Notes: generated by a model not told the origin, from the sequence alone. Positions 18,064-27,641 are shown, counted from the stretch's first letter. The stretch is DNA of 64,000 bases from UBA1941 sp046329575 (GCA_046329575.1 JAXLUJ010000005.1:124001-188000); one strand, 5' to 3'. Program-made: numbers and translations.

Positions 18064-18741
18064 CTACACCCACCTATATCCAATACCGCTTTCGGTGAGC
18101 AGGTGTTTGGGTTGGTTGGGATAGTCTTCCAGTTTTTTTCGAAGTGCAGCAACAAACACGCGTAGATATTGAGTTTGATTTTGTGCACCTACGCCCCAAA
18201 TTTCTTTCAGCAGAAATTGATGTGTAAGCACACGGCCTTCGTTTACCGCCATTAATTGCAATAATTGAAATTCGGTGGCGGTTAACTTTAAAAGAACGCC
18301 CGATTTTTTTACTGACCGCGCCTGAAGGTCAATTTCCAAATCGCTAAAATGCAACTGCGGTTGAAGGTTAGACGATAAATTGTGGCGTAATGCCGACCGG
18401 ATCCGCGCCAGCAACTCGGCCGTTCGAAAGGGTTTGGTAAGGTAGTCGGTTGCGCCGTGGTCAAGAGCTGTTACAATGGCGTTTTCTGTATTTTCTACGG
18501 AAAGAATAATGATGGCGTGCTTGAACCAACTTCGTAATTCCACAAGCAATTGCTGTCCGTTTTTATCAGGAAGACCAAGGTCAAGCAGAATAAGATCAGG
18601 AGTGTGAGAGGCCGCCAGAGCGATTCCTTCTTTTGCGGTTGCCGCCTGAATCACTTTATATCCATTGCTTTCCAACGAAATTTCGAGCAACTTCTGAATT
18701 TGAGGTTCATCGTCGATCACCAGTATTACTCCATTACTCAT
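18064..18741 (-). CDS. kdpE: KdpE-type response regulator
   Basis: A 225-residue OmpR-family regulator. The receiver domain (1-120) has the acidic pair VIDDEP, the phospho-acceptor Asp in LILLDLGLPD and the conserved Lys in DYLTKPF. The C-terminal winged helix (~130-225) has LKLTATEFQLLQLMAVNEGRV and LRVFVAALRKKLED, typical of KdpE. Its start overlaps the kinase gene by 8 bases, so the pair is coupled. The stop codon TAG merges with the composite repeat. Confidence 0.92.
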   Translation of the reverse strand: MSNGVILVIDDEPQIQKLLEISLESNGYKVIQAATAKEGIALAASHTPDLILLDLGLPDKNGQQLLVELRSWFKHAIIILSVENTENAIVTALDHGATDYLTKPFRTAELLARIRSALRHNLSSNLQPQLHFSDLEIDLQARSVKKSGVLLKLTATEFQLLQLMAVNEGRVLTHQFLLKEIWGVGAQNQTQYLRVFVAALRKKLEDYPNQPKHLLTESGIGYRWV

Positions 18742-19813
18742 TGTTCAAATGATTTAAATAGGTGGCTTCAGCAGGTATCCTAATCGTGAAATGCAAACCT
18801 CCGGTTGTTTTATTTTCAACCAGAACTGTTCCGCCATGAGCTTCCACAAATCCTTTTACAATCGAAAGACCCAGGCCACTTCCCCCGCTTTTGGTATGTG
18901 GCAAACGATAGAATTTTTCGAACAACAAAGGTAATTTATCGGGATCAACCCCGGCGCCTTCATCGGCAATGCAGAGTGTTAGCCATCCATTGGTATACTC
19001 GGCAGTTACGTTCACTCGGGTGCCTGCGGCCGTATATTGCAAGGCATTATGCAACAAGTTTTCCAGCACTTGTTCCATCAAACCGCTGTCTAGTTTTACC
19101 AGTGGTAAATTTTCCTGAGTATGAAAGCTGATGAATTGTGGCGCGGCGGTTTTTTGGATAACACCGTAAATCAAATCGTTTAAATCACACCAATCACTTT
19201 TCAACTGAAGCATGCCGCTTTCCAATCGGCTCATGTTCAATAAATTTTCCACTTGACGATTGAGGCGGTCGGCGGCATGTCCGATTTGAAACAATAATTC
19301 GTTCTGATTTTTAGGGCTCAGTTTTTCGCTGTCTTCCAAGATGGTATCAATAGCTCCGCGAATGGTGGCAACGGGCGTGCGCAATTCATGAGAAAGGGAA
19401 TGAAGTAAAGTGTTGTACAACTGAATGGCTTTTTCTTTCTCTTCGCGGTCGCGCGATTTTTTTTCTTCCTGCCGTATTTTGAAAGTTAGCACGGCGTTCA
19501 CCAATGCGATTATGAAATAGAGGGCAAACATCAGGGCATCATCGGCGCTGGAAATATGAAAAGTGAAAACCGGAGGGATGAAAAAATAATTCCACGACAA
19601 CGCACTGAAAACAGCTGCAAGCAACACGGGAAGAATGTCGAACACCATGGCCAGCAGCGATACTTCTACCATCAGCACAAGTGCAACCGTTTTATATCCA
19701 ATTAGCGCGCTGGTAAAGAAGCAGATCAAAGCGGTTATGCTTACCAGTGCCAACCCCAAAATATACTGCAATGGCCGGCTGGTGGTTCCTGTTTGGAAGC
19801 GGAACATATTCAA
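18734..19813 (-). CDS. Short KdpD-type sensor histidine kinase
   Basis: A 359-residue membrane kinase corresponding only to the C-terminal half of KdpD. Four closely spaced membrane segments (residues ~16-110, DUF4118-like, with SALSWNYFFIPPVFTF) precede the dimerisation helix with SLSHELRTP (phospho-accepting His) and a HATPase with DEGAGVDP and GSGLGLSIVKGFVEAHGG. The N-terminal KdpD/USP cytoplasmic sensor domains of full-length KdpD (~890 residues) are absent. The gene overlaps the methyltransferase gene upstream by 4 bases and kdpE downstream by 8. Confidence 0.88.
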   Translation of the reverse strand: MNMFRFQTGTTSRPLQYILGLALVSITALICFFTSALIGYKTVALVLMVEVSLLAMVFDILPVLLAAVFSALSWNYFFIPPVFTFHISSADDALMFALYFIIALVNAVLTFKIRQEEKKSRDREEKEKAIQLYNTLLHSLSHELRTPVATIRGAIDTILEDSEKLSPKNQNELLFQIGHAADRLNRQVENLLNMSRLESGMLQLKSDWCDLNDLIYGVIQKTAAPQFISFHTQENLPLVKLDSGLMEQVLENLLHNALQYTAAGTRVNVTAEYTNGWLTLCIADEGAGVDPDKLPLLFEKFYRLPHTKSGGSGLGLSIVKGFVEAHGGTVLVENKTTGGLHFTIRIPAEATYLNHLNNE

Positions 19814-20370
19814 TACAAAAACGGGATTAGCTGTTTGGTTCTGTTTTGGTAGTTGCTATACTGCTCGCCGAATTGTTCCTCAAGAACTTTTTCTTCAATT
19901 TCGATACGATACGAAAGCGCAAGCCACACAGCGGTAACTATTACAATGGTGCTCATCCAATTGTTCAGGCTAATTCCAAAACCGATGAAAGTAAGCAATG
20001 ACGCGGTGTATGACGGATGCCGTACCATTTGATAGAAGCCATCGGTTTTTAATTGATGACCTTCGCGGATCGTAACATTTACCGTAAACATTTTACCTAA
20101 ACTGCGGATGACCAAAAGCCGAAGGGTAATACCGGTAACCATTAAAGCAAGACCGATATAATTCACTACACTGCTATTGTAGAAAGGCAAAACGTAGCGC
20201 ACCGAAACGTAAACTCCGGCAGTAATTGCTGCAACAATGATGATCCAGATTAATCCGAGTGATTGCTTGTCGGCACCTTGTTTGTCGGCTGCCGATGCCC
20301 GCATCAATCGGTTCAATGCGATTTCAGAAAAAAACCAGATGGCATATACGAATGCGAAAACGTTTGGCAT
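19810..20370 (-). CDS. Isoprenylcysteine carboxyl methyltransferase (ICMT)-family membrane protein
   Basis: About 186 residues with 4-5 membrane segments. The C-terminal half has the PEMT/ICMT-type pattern: TDGFYQMVRHPSYTASLL followed by E(I)EEKVLEEQFGEQYSNY, where RHP and the double Glu bind S-adenosylmethionine. The substrate in bacteria is unknown. The start was set at the ATG at 20370 (MPNVFAFVYAIWFF); a longer frame would overlap ybeY. The stop overlaps the KdpD-like start by 4 bases (ATGA). Confidence 0.82.
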   Translation of the reverse strand: MPNVFAFVYAIWFFSEIALNRLMRASAADKQGADKQSLGLIWIIIVAAITAGVYVSVRYVLPFYNSSVVNYIGLALMVTGITLRLLVIRSLGKMFTVNVTIREGHQLKTDGFYQMVRHPSYTASLLTFIGFGISLNNWMSTIVIVTAVWLALSYRIEIEEKVLEEQFGEQYSNYQNRTKQLIPFLY

Positions 20371-20386
20371 ATTGTAAAGATACGAA

Positions 20387-20821
20387 TCATCGGGCGATAA
20401 CAGCCTTATACTTTTCGATCCAGGCGTCTTCAGCACGGCGCATGGCGGCTTGTTCTTCTTCAGTTTTGTCGTGCATTCCCATCAGGTGCAATACCCCATG
20501 AAACATCACCCGCAGCATTTCATCTTCCATGAGTACGCGGTGTTTAGAAGCATTATCTTTTACTCGGTCTACACTAATATACACTTCAGCCATGGTGCGT
20601 TTGGGCGTTTCTTCCAATGGAAAAGTAATGATGTCAGTATAGTAATCGTGGCCTAAAAAATCGTTGTTGATCTTTAGCAGATAGGCATCGCTGCAGAAAA
20701 TGTAATGCAGCGAAAGGTCCTTGCCGGTAACATCCGTAAATTCTTTAAGTATAAAGACTTTAAGTAATTCCTTTCTTTTCAATACGAATTTGACACGTAC
20801 ATTGAAAAAAGAAACTGGCAT
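20387..20821 (-). CDS. ybeY: Endoribonuclease YbeY (rRNA maturation factor)
   Basis: A zinc-dependent RNase involved in 16S rRNA 3' processing and ribosome quality control. About 144 residues from the ATG at 20821 (MPVSFFN). The family features are present: YTDIITFPLEE and the metal site HGVLHLMGMHD, with three His in the H-x3-H-x5-H pattern. The start lies 4 bases after the stop of the RsbW-like gene, which excludes the longer frame. Confidence 0.95.
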   Translation of the reverse strand: MPVSFFNVRVKFVLKRKELLKVFILKEFTDVTGKDLSLHYIFCSDAYLLKINNDFLGHDYYTDIITFPLEETPKRTMAEVYISVDRVKDNASKHRVLMEDEMLRVMFHGVLHLMGMHDKTEEEQAAMRRAEDAWIEKYKAVIAR

Positions 20822-20825
20822 AAGG

Positions 20826-21233
20826 CTAGATTCTGAATTGCATTTCAACGGTAGAACCGTTGTTGGAAAACACCACCAGATCGGCCAGTTGCATCATCAG
20901 GAAAACGCCGCGGCCGCAAGGGCGGTCCAGGTTCTCAGGTGCTGTGGGATCAGGAAGACTGCCATGATTGAATCCGCGGCCTTGGTCTTTCACATAAAAA
21001 GTAACGGCTTTTCCGCGGCCATCGGGTACGCAGGAAATTTCCACTTCCTTGGCGGCATCGTTGTGATTGCCGTGGATGATAGCGTTGTTGGCGGCTTCGG
21101 TAACCGATATAAGTATGTTTCCAAAGGCGTCGTCGCCAATGTTATATTTATCGCGAAGGGTTTCTATGAATCCTTCAACCTGAGCGATATTGTGAGGGTC
21201 TGAGCTTATTTTCAGTGTTTCAGCGGCTTCCAT
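20826..21233 (-). CDS. RsbW/SpoIIAB-like ATP-binding protein (anti-sigma factor kinase type)
   Basis: A 135-residue HATPase_c protein. The N box is VTEAANNAIIHGN, then VKDQGRGFNHG and GRGVFLMMQLAD, the G boxes of the serine kinase anti-sigma family. Such proteins bind a sigma factor or phosphorylate an STAS antagonist. No sigma or STAS gene is adjacent, so the target is unknown. It is followed 4 bases later by ybeY, a common neighbourhood in Bacteroidota. Confidence 0.85.
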   Translation of the reverse strand: MEAAETLKISSDPHNIAQVEGFIETLRDKYNIGDDAFGNILISVTEAANNAIIHGNHNDAAKEVEISCVPDGRGKAVTFYVKDQGRGFNHGSLPDPTAPENLDRPCGRGVFLMMQLADLVVFSNNGSTVEMQFRI

Positions 21234-21294
21234 GGTAACTTCAAATATATAATTCCTGCGGTTAAAAAAAAGGTGAAGGCGGTGAAAGCGATCC

Positions 21295-24200
21295 TTAATT
21301 TATGTTTTTAAAATACTTCTCTGCTAAGGTTTTATAATAAGGTTTTAGTGAAGGCGGAAGGGTTTTATACCAATCTACCTCAGCTTGTTTTTGCTTCAAA
21401 TAGGCCTCGAGTGAAGGCGGCATTTTCCGCTCGGTTTCCTTGGCCGTGTTCGATTCGCGTTCCGGTTTTTCGCCGCGCTCTTTTTCAGCCTTTTCCGCTT
21501 CCAGCAAACGCACCATAATCTCCTGCTGGCGGCGGAGCATTTCGTTAGTTATACGCTTATTCACCAAATCGGTTTCGTTCTGCTCCATTTGTTGAATGGC
21601 CTTGCCTAAATCGCCCAGGCCCTGCTTGCCATCTTTGTTTTGCTGCTGATTAATGCGTTCCAGTTCGCGGCGCATAGCAGCTTGCTGCGCTGCCATTTCG
21701 GCAAATTCCTTACTCATGCCTTGTTGCCCGGGCTTTCCCTGTTGCCCGGCTTTATCGCCCATCTGTTTCATTTGCTCGCCCATTTGAGAAATTTTATCGC
21801 TCAACTGTTTTTGCATTTTTGAAAGATTCGGCATGCCATTGCCGGGCTTTTTGCAACTCTTACACATTTTGGGTGTGCCATCCTTAGGTTGACTTTGCGC
21901 CATTTGCTGTTGCATTTGCTCCTGCGTTTCACTTAGCATCAACGCCAAATTGTTGTAACCGGTCATCACATACTGCTGATTGCCGGCCGCGCGGAAGGTG
22001 TTGCGGTCCTCCAAATCCTGAATGCTCTTTCCTAAATATTTGTTTACATCATTAATTTGTGTGGTTACAAAACTTTTGATCTGGAAATTTCGTTTGGCAA
22101 GAGCCATCAGGCTGTCCTCCACCATACCCGAATTTTCCTTGATACGCTGCTGTTCTTTCATCAGCTCCAAATACTTTGGCGTATTGATGTTGGTGGCCTT
22201 GATGTTGTTCATCAGCTTTTCTTCATCAAACGAAAGCGTGAGAATGTTTTTCAATAACTGACGTAACAACTGCATGTCTTCCGCGCTTTCCTCCTGTTCC
22301 ATGCTCTGCTTCATCTTCTGCATTTTGGAAGCGGCCTGGCGCATATTATCGGCGGCTGATTTTTGTTTTTTTGAAGCGTTCTGGTTTTTATTCTGCTGTA
22401 AGTTTTCTTGTGCACTTTCCTGATCCTTGCCGGCATTATCCATGTTCTGATCGGCGCCTTTCATATCCTCGCTATTCTTGGCATCGTCATTCATTTTCTT
22501 CAAATCTTCGGCCAGCTTTTGCGCCTCTTTCATGTCCTTGTTCAGTTGATCTTGCTTGTCTTTCAAGTCCTGCTGGGCTTTTTCGTTATTCTTATCGCCA
22601 GGCTTTTTATCGTTCAGCTTTTCTGTTGCCTTGGCCAGCTCTTCCTGTTTTTCGGCCAGCTTGTTGAGTTTATCAATGGCTTCCTGCGTTTTTTGATCGA
22701 ATTCCAATTTTTTGAAAAGTTCCAGCATGCGGTCCAGCTCTTTTTCCATTTTTTCCTGGTTGGCCTTCATGTCATCTACCTTCTCTACCGCATCTTTTTT
22801 CTGCAACTCGTCCATCATCTTTTCGAGTTTGTCGAAAAGCTTCTTCATCTCATCATTCATGGTTTGGTTGAAAAGTTCTTCCAGTTGCTTCTGCTTTTCT
22901 TTCACGCTTTCGCTCAGATCCTTGAATTCGTTCTGTTTTTCATTGTTCTCCTGCATTTTGCTTTTGGTTTCTTCCAATTGCTTCTGCATCTCTTTTTGTT
23001 TGGCCATTAAATCGGCCAGATTTTTTTTGTCTTCCCAGGTCAGGTTTTTCTTGTCGAGCAACTTATCCTGCATTTCCTGAAGCTTGTCTTTCATCTGCCT
23101 GGCTTCCTTTACGCTTTGCTTCAGATCGTCCTTGATCTCATTGCTTTCTTTGGCTAAATTTTTTTCGATCTCATTTTGAGAAGGCATATCAAAGCGCATT
23201 AATTGGCTTTTGCTGCTCTTGCTGCCGTGAACGCCGTCGTTGTCCCACACTTCAAAAAAGTAAGTCATCTTATCGCCCGGACGAATACCCATTTCAGCAT
23301 AATTCCAGAAGTAGCTGAAACGACAGGCCGCACCTCCTGCAAAGGGAACTTCCACACTTTTCATCGGCAAGGTGCGCTCCGAATCACCCTGAAGAATCTG
23401 ATAATTGAAGGTGAGTCGTTTCAGGCCATAATCATCGCTAACATCGCCCAAATAGTAAAAGAACTTATCATTCAGCGAATCGCGCTTTTCTTCCACATTA
23501 ATCACCGGATACTGATCGGGAATTACGCCTAATGAATAAAATACCGAATCGGCATTTTTCACCGCGCCATTCGACGCCTTGATGCCATAGGAGTTTCCGG
23601 TAAGAAAAGTTTTGGAAAAGCTGAACACTCCGTTGCCATTGGTTTTAGTGGCATAAATTGAATCGCCCAGCACAAAAGAAATAGCATCGGTGTGTTGTGC
23701 CTCAAAACGCCAGGTCAAATGGGTTCCGGCAGGAACAGAAAGATCGCCGGCATTGTGAATCACTTCATCCGGTTTGCCCGTATAGGCCGGATAATCAGCA
23801 GCTACTTCAAAACCCGACACTACCGGTTTTGGAATCACATCAATCGAATATTCTTTTGAGCGGAATCCATTAGCCGTGAAATGGAAGGAGGTGCTGTGTT
23901 GCAGATTTACAAAATCGTGCGAGAAATTATTTTTTGAAACTTCTTTCAATTTAAAAATCGCGCCATCGGCTTCTACAAAAATTTCAGCGGGCAACACCTC
24001 GCCGGTGGTGGTGGCCTCCAGCGTAAAGTTGTTGAATTGCAGGGTTTGAAGATTGCGGTTTTTGACCACAAATTGAAAGGGCGCTTGTTTCTCAAAGGTG
24101 GTGTCGTTATGATATAACCGCGAAGTGCCTTGTTTGATAATGTTAGGGGCAACCAGCGCAATGCCGATGAAAAGCAATAACGGCGGCGCCAAAAATTTTA

Positions 24201-24672
24201 AATACCTGCGGTTCTGGTTCAGGTCGATGGCGCTGGAGAAGGTGAATGGTTTCAGCTCAGTAATCTTTTGCGAAATACTGGCGTTCACCAGCGAATAATC
24301 GTCTAGCGTTTCCAGTTTTTTAAGTTGAAGAACGTTGAGCAGTTTATCTTTCACACCAGGAAAGTGTGTGCCGATAATGGTGGCCGCCTGTTCCTGCGAA
24401 ATAATTTTGCCCAAACGGTAATAGTGTAGCAATGGACGCGCTACGTACAAGGCTACAAAGGCGATGGAGCTCAGCAGAAATCCGAAAAACAAAATCTTCC
24501 GAAGTATTCCCGGCAGATAGAGATAATATTCCAGCAAATTGATGGCCAGAAAGAAGGCCAGCACATAAATAGCCGCAAATATGCCGCCACGAATCAGTTG
24601 ATTGGTGTAGTACTTGCGGGTAAACTGATCCAGCTTTTCGATCAGCGACTGATATTGCCTGGTTATTTCCAT
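21295..24672 (-). CDS. DUF4175-type giant membrane-anchored coiled-coil protein
   Basis: About 1125 residues. From the ATG at 24672 (MEITRQYQSL) there are two membrane segments near residues 30-50 and 60-80, a third near 160, then an extracytoplasmic beta-rich region (~190-480; DNDGVHGSKS) and a very long Lys/Glu/Gln/Met-rich coiled coil (~490-1060) with repeated LEEMQDKL-like heptads. A CKSCKKPG segment lies near residue 945. This architecture matches the DUF4175 family of Bacteroidota, whose role is unsettled. The longer frame up to 24753 is rejected because it would overlap bshA. Confidence 0.85.
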   Translation of the reverse strand: MEITRQYQSLIEKLDQFTRKYYTNQLIRGGIFAAIYVLAFFLAINLLEYYLYLPGILRKILFFGFLLSSIAFVALYVARPLLHYYRLGKIISQEQAATIIGTHFPGVKDKLLNVLQLKKLETLDDYSLVNASISQKITELKPFTFSSAIDLNQNRRYLKFLAPPLLLFIGIALVAPNIIKQGTSRLYHNDTTFEKQAPFQFVVKNRNLQTLQFNNFTLEATTTGEVLPAEIFVEADGAIFKLKEVSKNNFSHDFVNLQHSTSFHFTANGFRSKEYSIDVIPKPVVSGFEVAADYPAYTGKPDEVIHNAGDLSVPAGTHLTWRFEAQHTDAISFVLGDSIYATKTNGNGVFSFSKTFLTGNSYGIKASNGAVKNADSVFYSLGVIPDQYPVINVEEKRDSLNDKFFYYLGDVSDDYGLKRLTFNYQILQGDSERTLPMKSVEVPFAGGAACRFSYFWNYAEMGIRPGDKMTYFFEVWDNDGVHGSKSSKSQLMRFDMPSQNEIEKNLAKESNEIKDDLKQSVKEARQMKDKLQEMQDKLLDKKNLTWEDKKNLADLMAKQKEMQKQLEETKSKMQENNEKQNEFKDLSESVKEKQKQLEELFNQTMNDEMKKLFDKLEKMMDELQKKDAVEKVDDMKANQEKMEKELDRMLELFKKLEFDQKTQEAIDKLNKLAEKQEELAKATEKLNDKKPGDKNNEKAQQDLKDKQDQLNKDMKEAQKLAEDLKKMNDDAKNSEDMKGADQNMDNAGKDQESAQENLQQNKNQNASKKQKSAADNMRQAASKMQKMKQSMEQEESAEDMQLLRQLLKNILTLSFDEEKLMNNIKATNINTPKYLELMKEQQRIKENSGMVEDSLMALAKRNFQIKSFVTTQINDVNKYLGKSIQDLEDRNTFRAAGNQQYVMTGYNNLALMLSETQEQMQQQMAQSQPKDGTPKMCKSCKKPGNGMPNLSKMQKQLSDKISQMGEQMKQMGDKAGQQGKPGQQGMSKEFAEMAAQQAAMRRELERINQQQNKDGKQGLGDLGKAIQQMEQNETDLVNKRITNEMLRRQQEIMVRLLEAEKAEKERGEKPERESNTAKETERKMPPSLEAYLKQKQAEVDWYKTLPPSLKPYYKTLAEKYFKNIN

Positions 24673-24731
24673 TTTGATGCTGCGCCTAAAGTAGCGAAAA
24701 TTGAAACGCGTGGTTGTTAACGTTGGTGAAA

Positions 24732-25862
24732 CTATAAGGCGCTGATGCCGCAAACCTTTTCGTAGTAAGCTTCATAGCGCGGCAGTATCTTGTTGATGTG
24801 GAATTCATTGGCCTGAGCGAATGCATTCTTTTTAAAAGTAGAAAGATGTTTATCGTCAAGAATATAGGCAGCATTCTTCGCCATGTCCTCCACATCGCCT
24901 ACATCGCTTAAAAAACCGGTCTTTCCTGAAATATTGATCTCTGGCAAACCACCGGCGTTGGAGGAAATTACCGGAACTTCGCAGGCCATGGCTTCGAGCG
25001 CTGCCAATCCGAAACTTTCCTGCTCGCTGGGTAATACAAACAAATCGGCAACGGCCAGCACTTCCTCCACGGCATCTTGTTTTCCAAGAAAACGCACCTG
25101 ATCGCAAATCTCCAGCGTACGGCACATACGCTCGCAGGAAGCGCGCTCCGGACCATCGCCAACCAACAGTAGTTTAGCGGGCATTTTTTTTAGCAAGAGA
25201 TAGAACATCTTGATCACATCATCTACACGTTTCACCTGTCGGAAATTGGAAACGTGCATTACGATTTTCTCTCCCTGAGGCGCTATCGCTTTTTTGAAAT
25301 GCTCTTTGTCGGTTTTTTTGAAACGATCGAAATCGATGAAATTGGGAATTACAGTAATGTCGCGGCGAAGTTGAAACGTATTCAGGGTGTCGTTTTTCAG
25401 ATGTTCGGAAACGGAAGTAATACCATCGGAACTGTTAAGCGAATATTCTACCACCGGCCTGTAGCCCGGATCGCGGCCCACCAAAGTAATATCGGTACCG
25501 TGAAGTGTAGTGATATAGGGTACATCAATGCCTTGGTCGCGCAAAATCGATTTGGCCATCAGCGCGCTTGATGCATGAGGTATGGCGTAATGTACATGCA
25601 GCAGATCAAGCTTTTCAAATTTCACCACATCCACCATTTTGCTGGCCAGTGCCGATTCGTAAGGCTGATATTGGAACAACGGATAGTCTAATGCGGCCAC
25701 TTCGTGGAAAAAGATATTTTCCTGAAAACGCTCCAAACGCACCGGTTCCTGATAGGTGATAAAATGAACCTGATGGCCCTTACGGGCTAGTGCCTTACCA
25801 AGTTCGGTGGCCACCACGCCGCTGCCACCATAAGTAGGGTAACAAACAATTCCGATTTTCAT
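24732..25862 (-). CDS. bshA: N-acetyl-alpha-D-glucosaminyl L-malate synthase BshA
   Basis: First enzyme of bacillithiol synthesis; it joins GlcNAc from UDP-GlcNAc to L-malate. About 376 residues from the ATG at 25862, giving MKIGIVCYPTYGGSGVVATEL, the BshA signature N terminus. Also typical are HVHYAIPHASSA, TLHGTDITLVG, HVSNFRQVKRVDDV and the donor site EQESFGLAALEAMACEVPVI. No bshB or bshC is in the window. The gene is divergent from the symporter at 25968; the 105-base gap must hold both promoters. Confidence 0.95.
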   Translation of the reverse strand: MKIGIVCYPTYGGSGVVATELGKALARKGHQVHFITYQEPVRLERFQENIFFHEVAALDYPLFQYQPYESALASKMVDVVKFEKLDLLHVHYAIPHASSALMAKSILRDQGIDVPYITTLHGTDITLVGRDPGYRPVVEYSLNSSDGITSVSEHLKNDTLNTFQLRRDITVIPNFIDFDRFKKTDKEHFKKAIAPQGEKIVMHVSNFRQVKRVDDVIKMFYLLLKKMPAKLLLVGDGPERASCERMCRTLEICDQVRFLGKQDAVEEVLAVADLFVLPSEQESFGLAALEAMACEVPVISSNAGGLPEINISGKTGFLSDVGDVEDMAKNAAYILDDKHLSTFKKNAFAQANEFHINKILPRYEAYYEKVCGISAL

Positions 25863-25967
25863 GCAACAGCGAATGTAGTATCTTCCAACCAAACCCATCT
25901 TACAATAGCAGTAAGACGTAATGCGCCGATTTCCAAATAATTGATACATTTCCAACATACCTTTTAA

Positions 25968-27641
25968 ATGATGCAACAACTGGCGTTTCTTGATATAGCG
26001 GTGTTTATTGGTTACTTTCTGATAGTTGCCGGATATGGCTGGTATGTGTATCAGAAACGCCGCCATGCAGCCGCTTCTACCACTGAATATTTTCTGGCTG
26101 AGGGCTCGCTGAGCTGGTGGGCCATCGGTGCATCACTAATCGCTTCCAATATTTCGGCTGAACAATTTATTGGCATGAGCGGTGAGGGCTTCCGCATGGG
26201 TTTGGCGGTGGCCAGTTATGAGTGGATGGCTGCGGCTACGCTAATTATCGTAGCTGTTTTTTTTATGCCGGTGTATCTCGAGAATCGCATTTTTACCATG
26301 CCGCAGTTTTTATCAACGCGGTACAACTCAACTGTGGCGCTGATTATGGCCATATTCTGGTTGCTGTTGTATGTGGTGGTGAACCTTACCAGTATTTTGT
26401 TCTTAGGCGCTTTGGCCATCAGCAGTATTTCCGGAATCAACATACATGTATGCTCGTTATTGCTGGCGCTGTTTGCATTGGTAATTACCCTTGGCGGCAT
26501 GCGGGTAATCGGCTTTACCGATGTAATTCAGGTTTTTTTCCTGATCCTCGGCGGATTGGCCACAACCTATCTGGCTTTGCTTCTAGTGGCACAGCAAAAT
26601 GGTGAAAGCTCGTCGTGGCAAGGTTTTCAGTTGCTGTTACAACACTCACGCGATCACTTTCATCTGATCTTACCGCAAACTCACCCTAAGTTTTTAGACA
26701 TGCCTGGCTTAACCGTTCTTTTAGGGGGAATGTGGGTAGCCAATTTCAGTTATTGGGGCTGTAACCAGTACATTACGCAACGCGCTTTGGGTGCCGATTT
26801 GCAAACGGCCCGCAGTGGTATTTTGTTTGCCGCATTTCTGAAACTGTTGATGCCGCTTATTGTAGTGTTGCCGGGCATTGCAGCCTATGCTTTGTATCAA
26901 CACGGTAACTTTCATAACGAACTGCAAGACGCCTCGGGGATGGTGATGGGCGACAAAGCTTATCCGATGTTGCTCAACTTACTGCCTGCCGGTTTGAAGG
27001 GGTTAAGTTTTGCTGCACTTACAGCCGCCATTGTGGCCTCGCTTGCGGGTAAAGCCAACAGCATTGCCACCATTTTTACATTAGATATTTACAAAAAAAT
27101 AGGGGATAAGCACGCCAATGAACGCACTCTGGTTCAGGTAGGTAAATGGACCGTTATCACCGCACTCACCATTGCTTTGGTTATTGCCCCTTATTTGGGC
27201 ATTGAAAAAGGCGGATTGAAATACATACAGGAATATACCGGATTTGTAAGCCCCGGAATTTTTGCCATGTTTTTATTAGGACTATTTTGGAGGAGAGCCA
27301 CTTCAGGAGCCGCGCTGTTTGCCACAATTGGCGGGTTTCTGTTTTCAGTATTTCTAAAGTTCCTTCCTCACTTTACCGATCTTTCATGGATGAGTCCGGC
27401 AGGATTTTCAAAGGCCGGTCAGAATGGGGTGTATGAGATACCCTTTTTAGATCGTATGGGCTTTGTATTCTTGTTTTGTGTAGCAGGCATGGTGCTGATC
27501 AGTGTATTTAAAAAGCAAGAGGAAAGCACTTCTTCCGGCATCAAAGTTAACGCCTCAATGTTTGGTGTTTCCAATGCTTTTCTTGTTGGAAGTTTGTTGA
27601 TTGTGGGCATCCTTGTGGCGCTCTATTCGGTGTTTTGGTAA
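25968..27641 (+). CDS. Sodium:solute symporter (SSS family, SGLT-like)
   Basis: A 557-residue inner-membrane protein with about 14 membrane segments. The conserved SSS features are visible: TEYFLAEGSLSWWAIGASLIASNISAEQ in the first helices, then GGMRVIGFTDVIQ and WVANFSYWGCNQYITQRALGA, followed by AALTAAIVASLAGKANSIATIFTLDIYKK, the family signature. Closest in look to the sugar transporters (SGLT group), but the substrate cannot be assigned. It is transcribed alone, divergently from bshA. Confidence 0.9.
   Translation: MMQQLAFLDIAVFIGYFLIVAGYGWYVYQKRRHAAASTTEYFLAEGSLSWWAIGASLIASNISAEQFIGMSGEGFRMGLAVASYEWMAAATLIIVAVFFMPVYLENRIFTMPQFLSTRYNSTVALIMAIFWLLLYVVVNLTSILFLGALAISSISGINIHVCSLLLALFALVITLGGMRVIGFTDVIQVFFLILGGLATTYLALLLVAQQNGESSSWQGFQLLLQHSRDHFHLILPQTHPKFLDMPGLTVLLGGMWVANFSYWGCNQYITQRALGADLQTARSGILFAAFLKLLMPLIVVLPGIAAYALYQHGNFHNELQDASGMVMGDKAYPMLLNLLPAGLKGLSFAALTAAIVASLAGKANSIATIFTLDIYKKIGDKHANERTLVQVGKWTVITALTIALVIAPYLGIEKGGLKYIQEYTGFVSPGIFAMFLLGLFWRRATSGAALFATIGGFLFSVFLKFLPHFTDLSWMSPAGFSKAGQNGVYEIPFLDRMGFVFLFCVAGMVLISVFKKQEESTSSGIKVNASMFGVSNAFLVGSLLIVGILVALYSVFW

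Noticed and set aside
22408..23010. 200-codon hydrophobic antisense frame inside the DUF4175 gene
   Set aside because: Complement of a Lys/Glu/Gln-rich coiled coil gives Phe/Leu/Ile-rich sequence; the sense frame has clear domains and a good start.
24673..24753. Longer N terminus of the DUF4175 protein
   Set aside because: It would overlap bshA and lacks family likeness; the ATG at 24672 gives MEITRQYQ and membrane helices at the expected distance.
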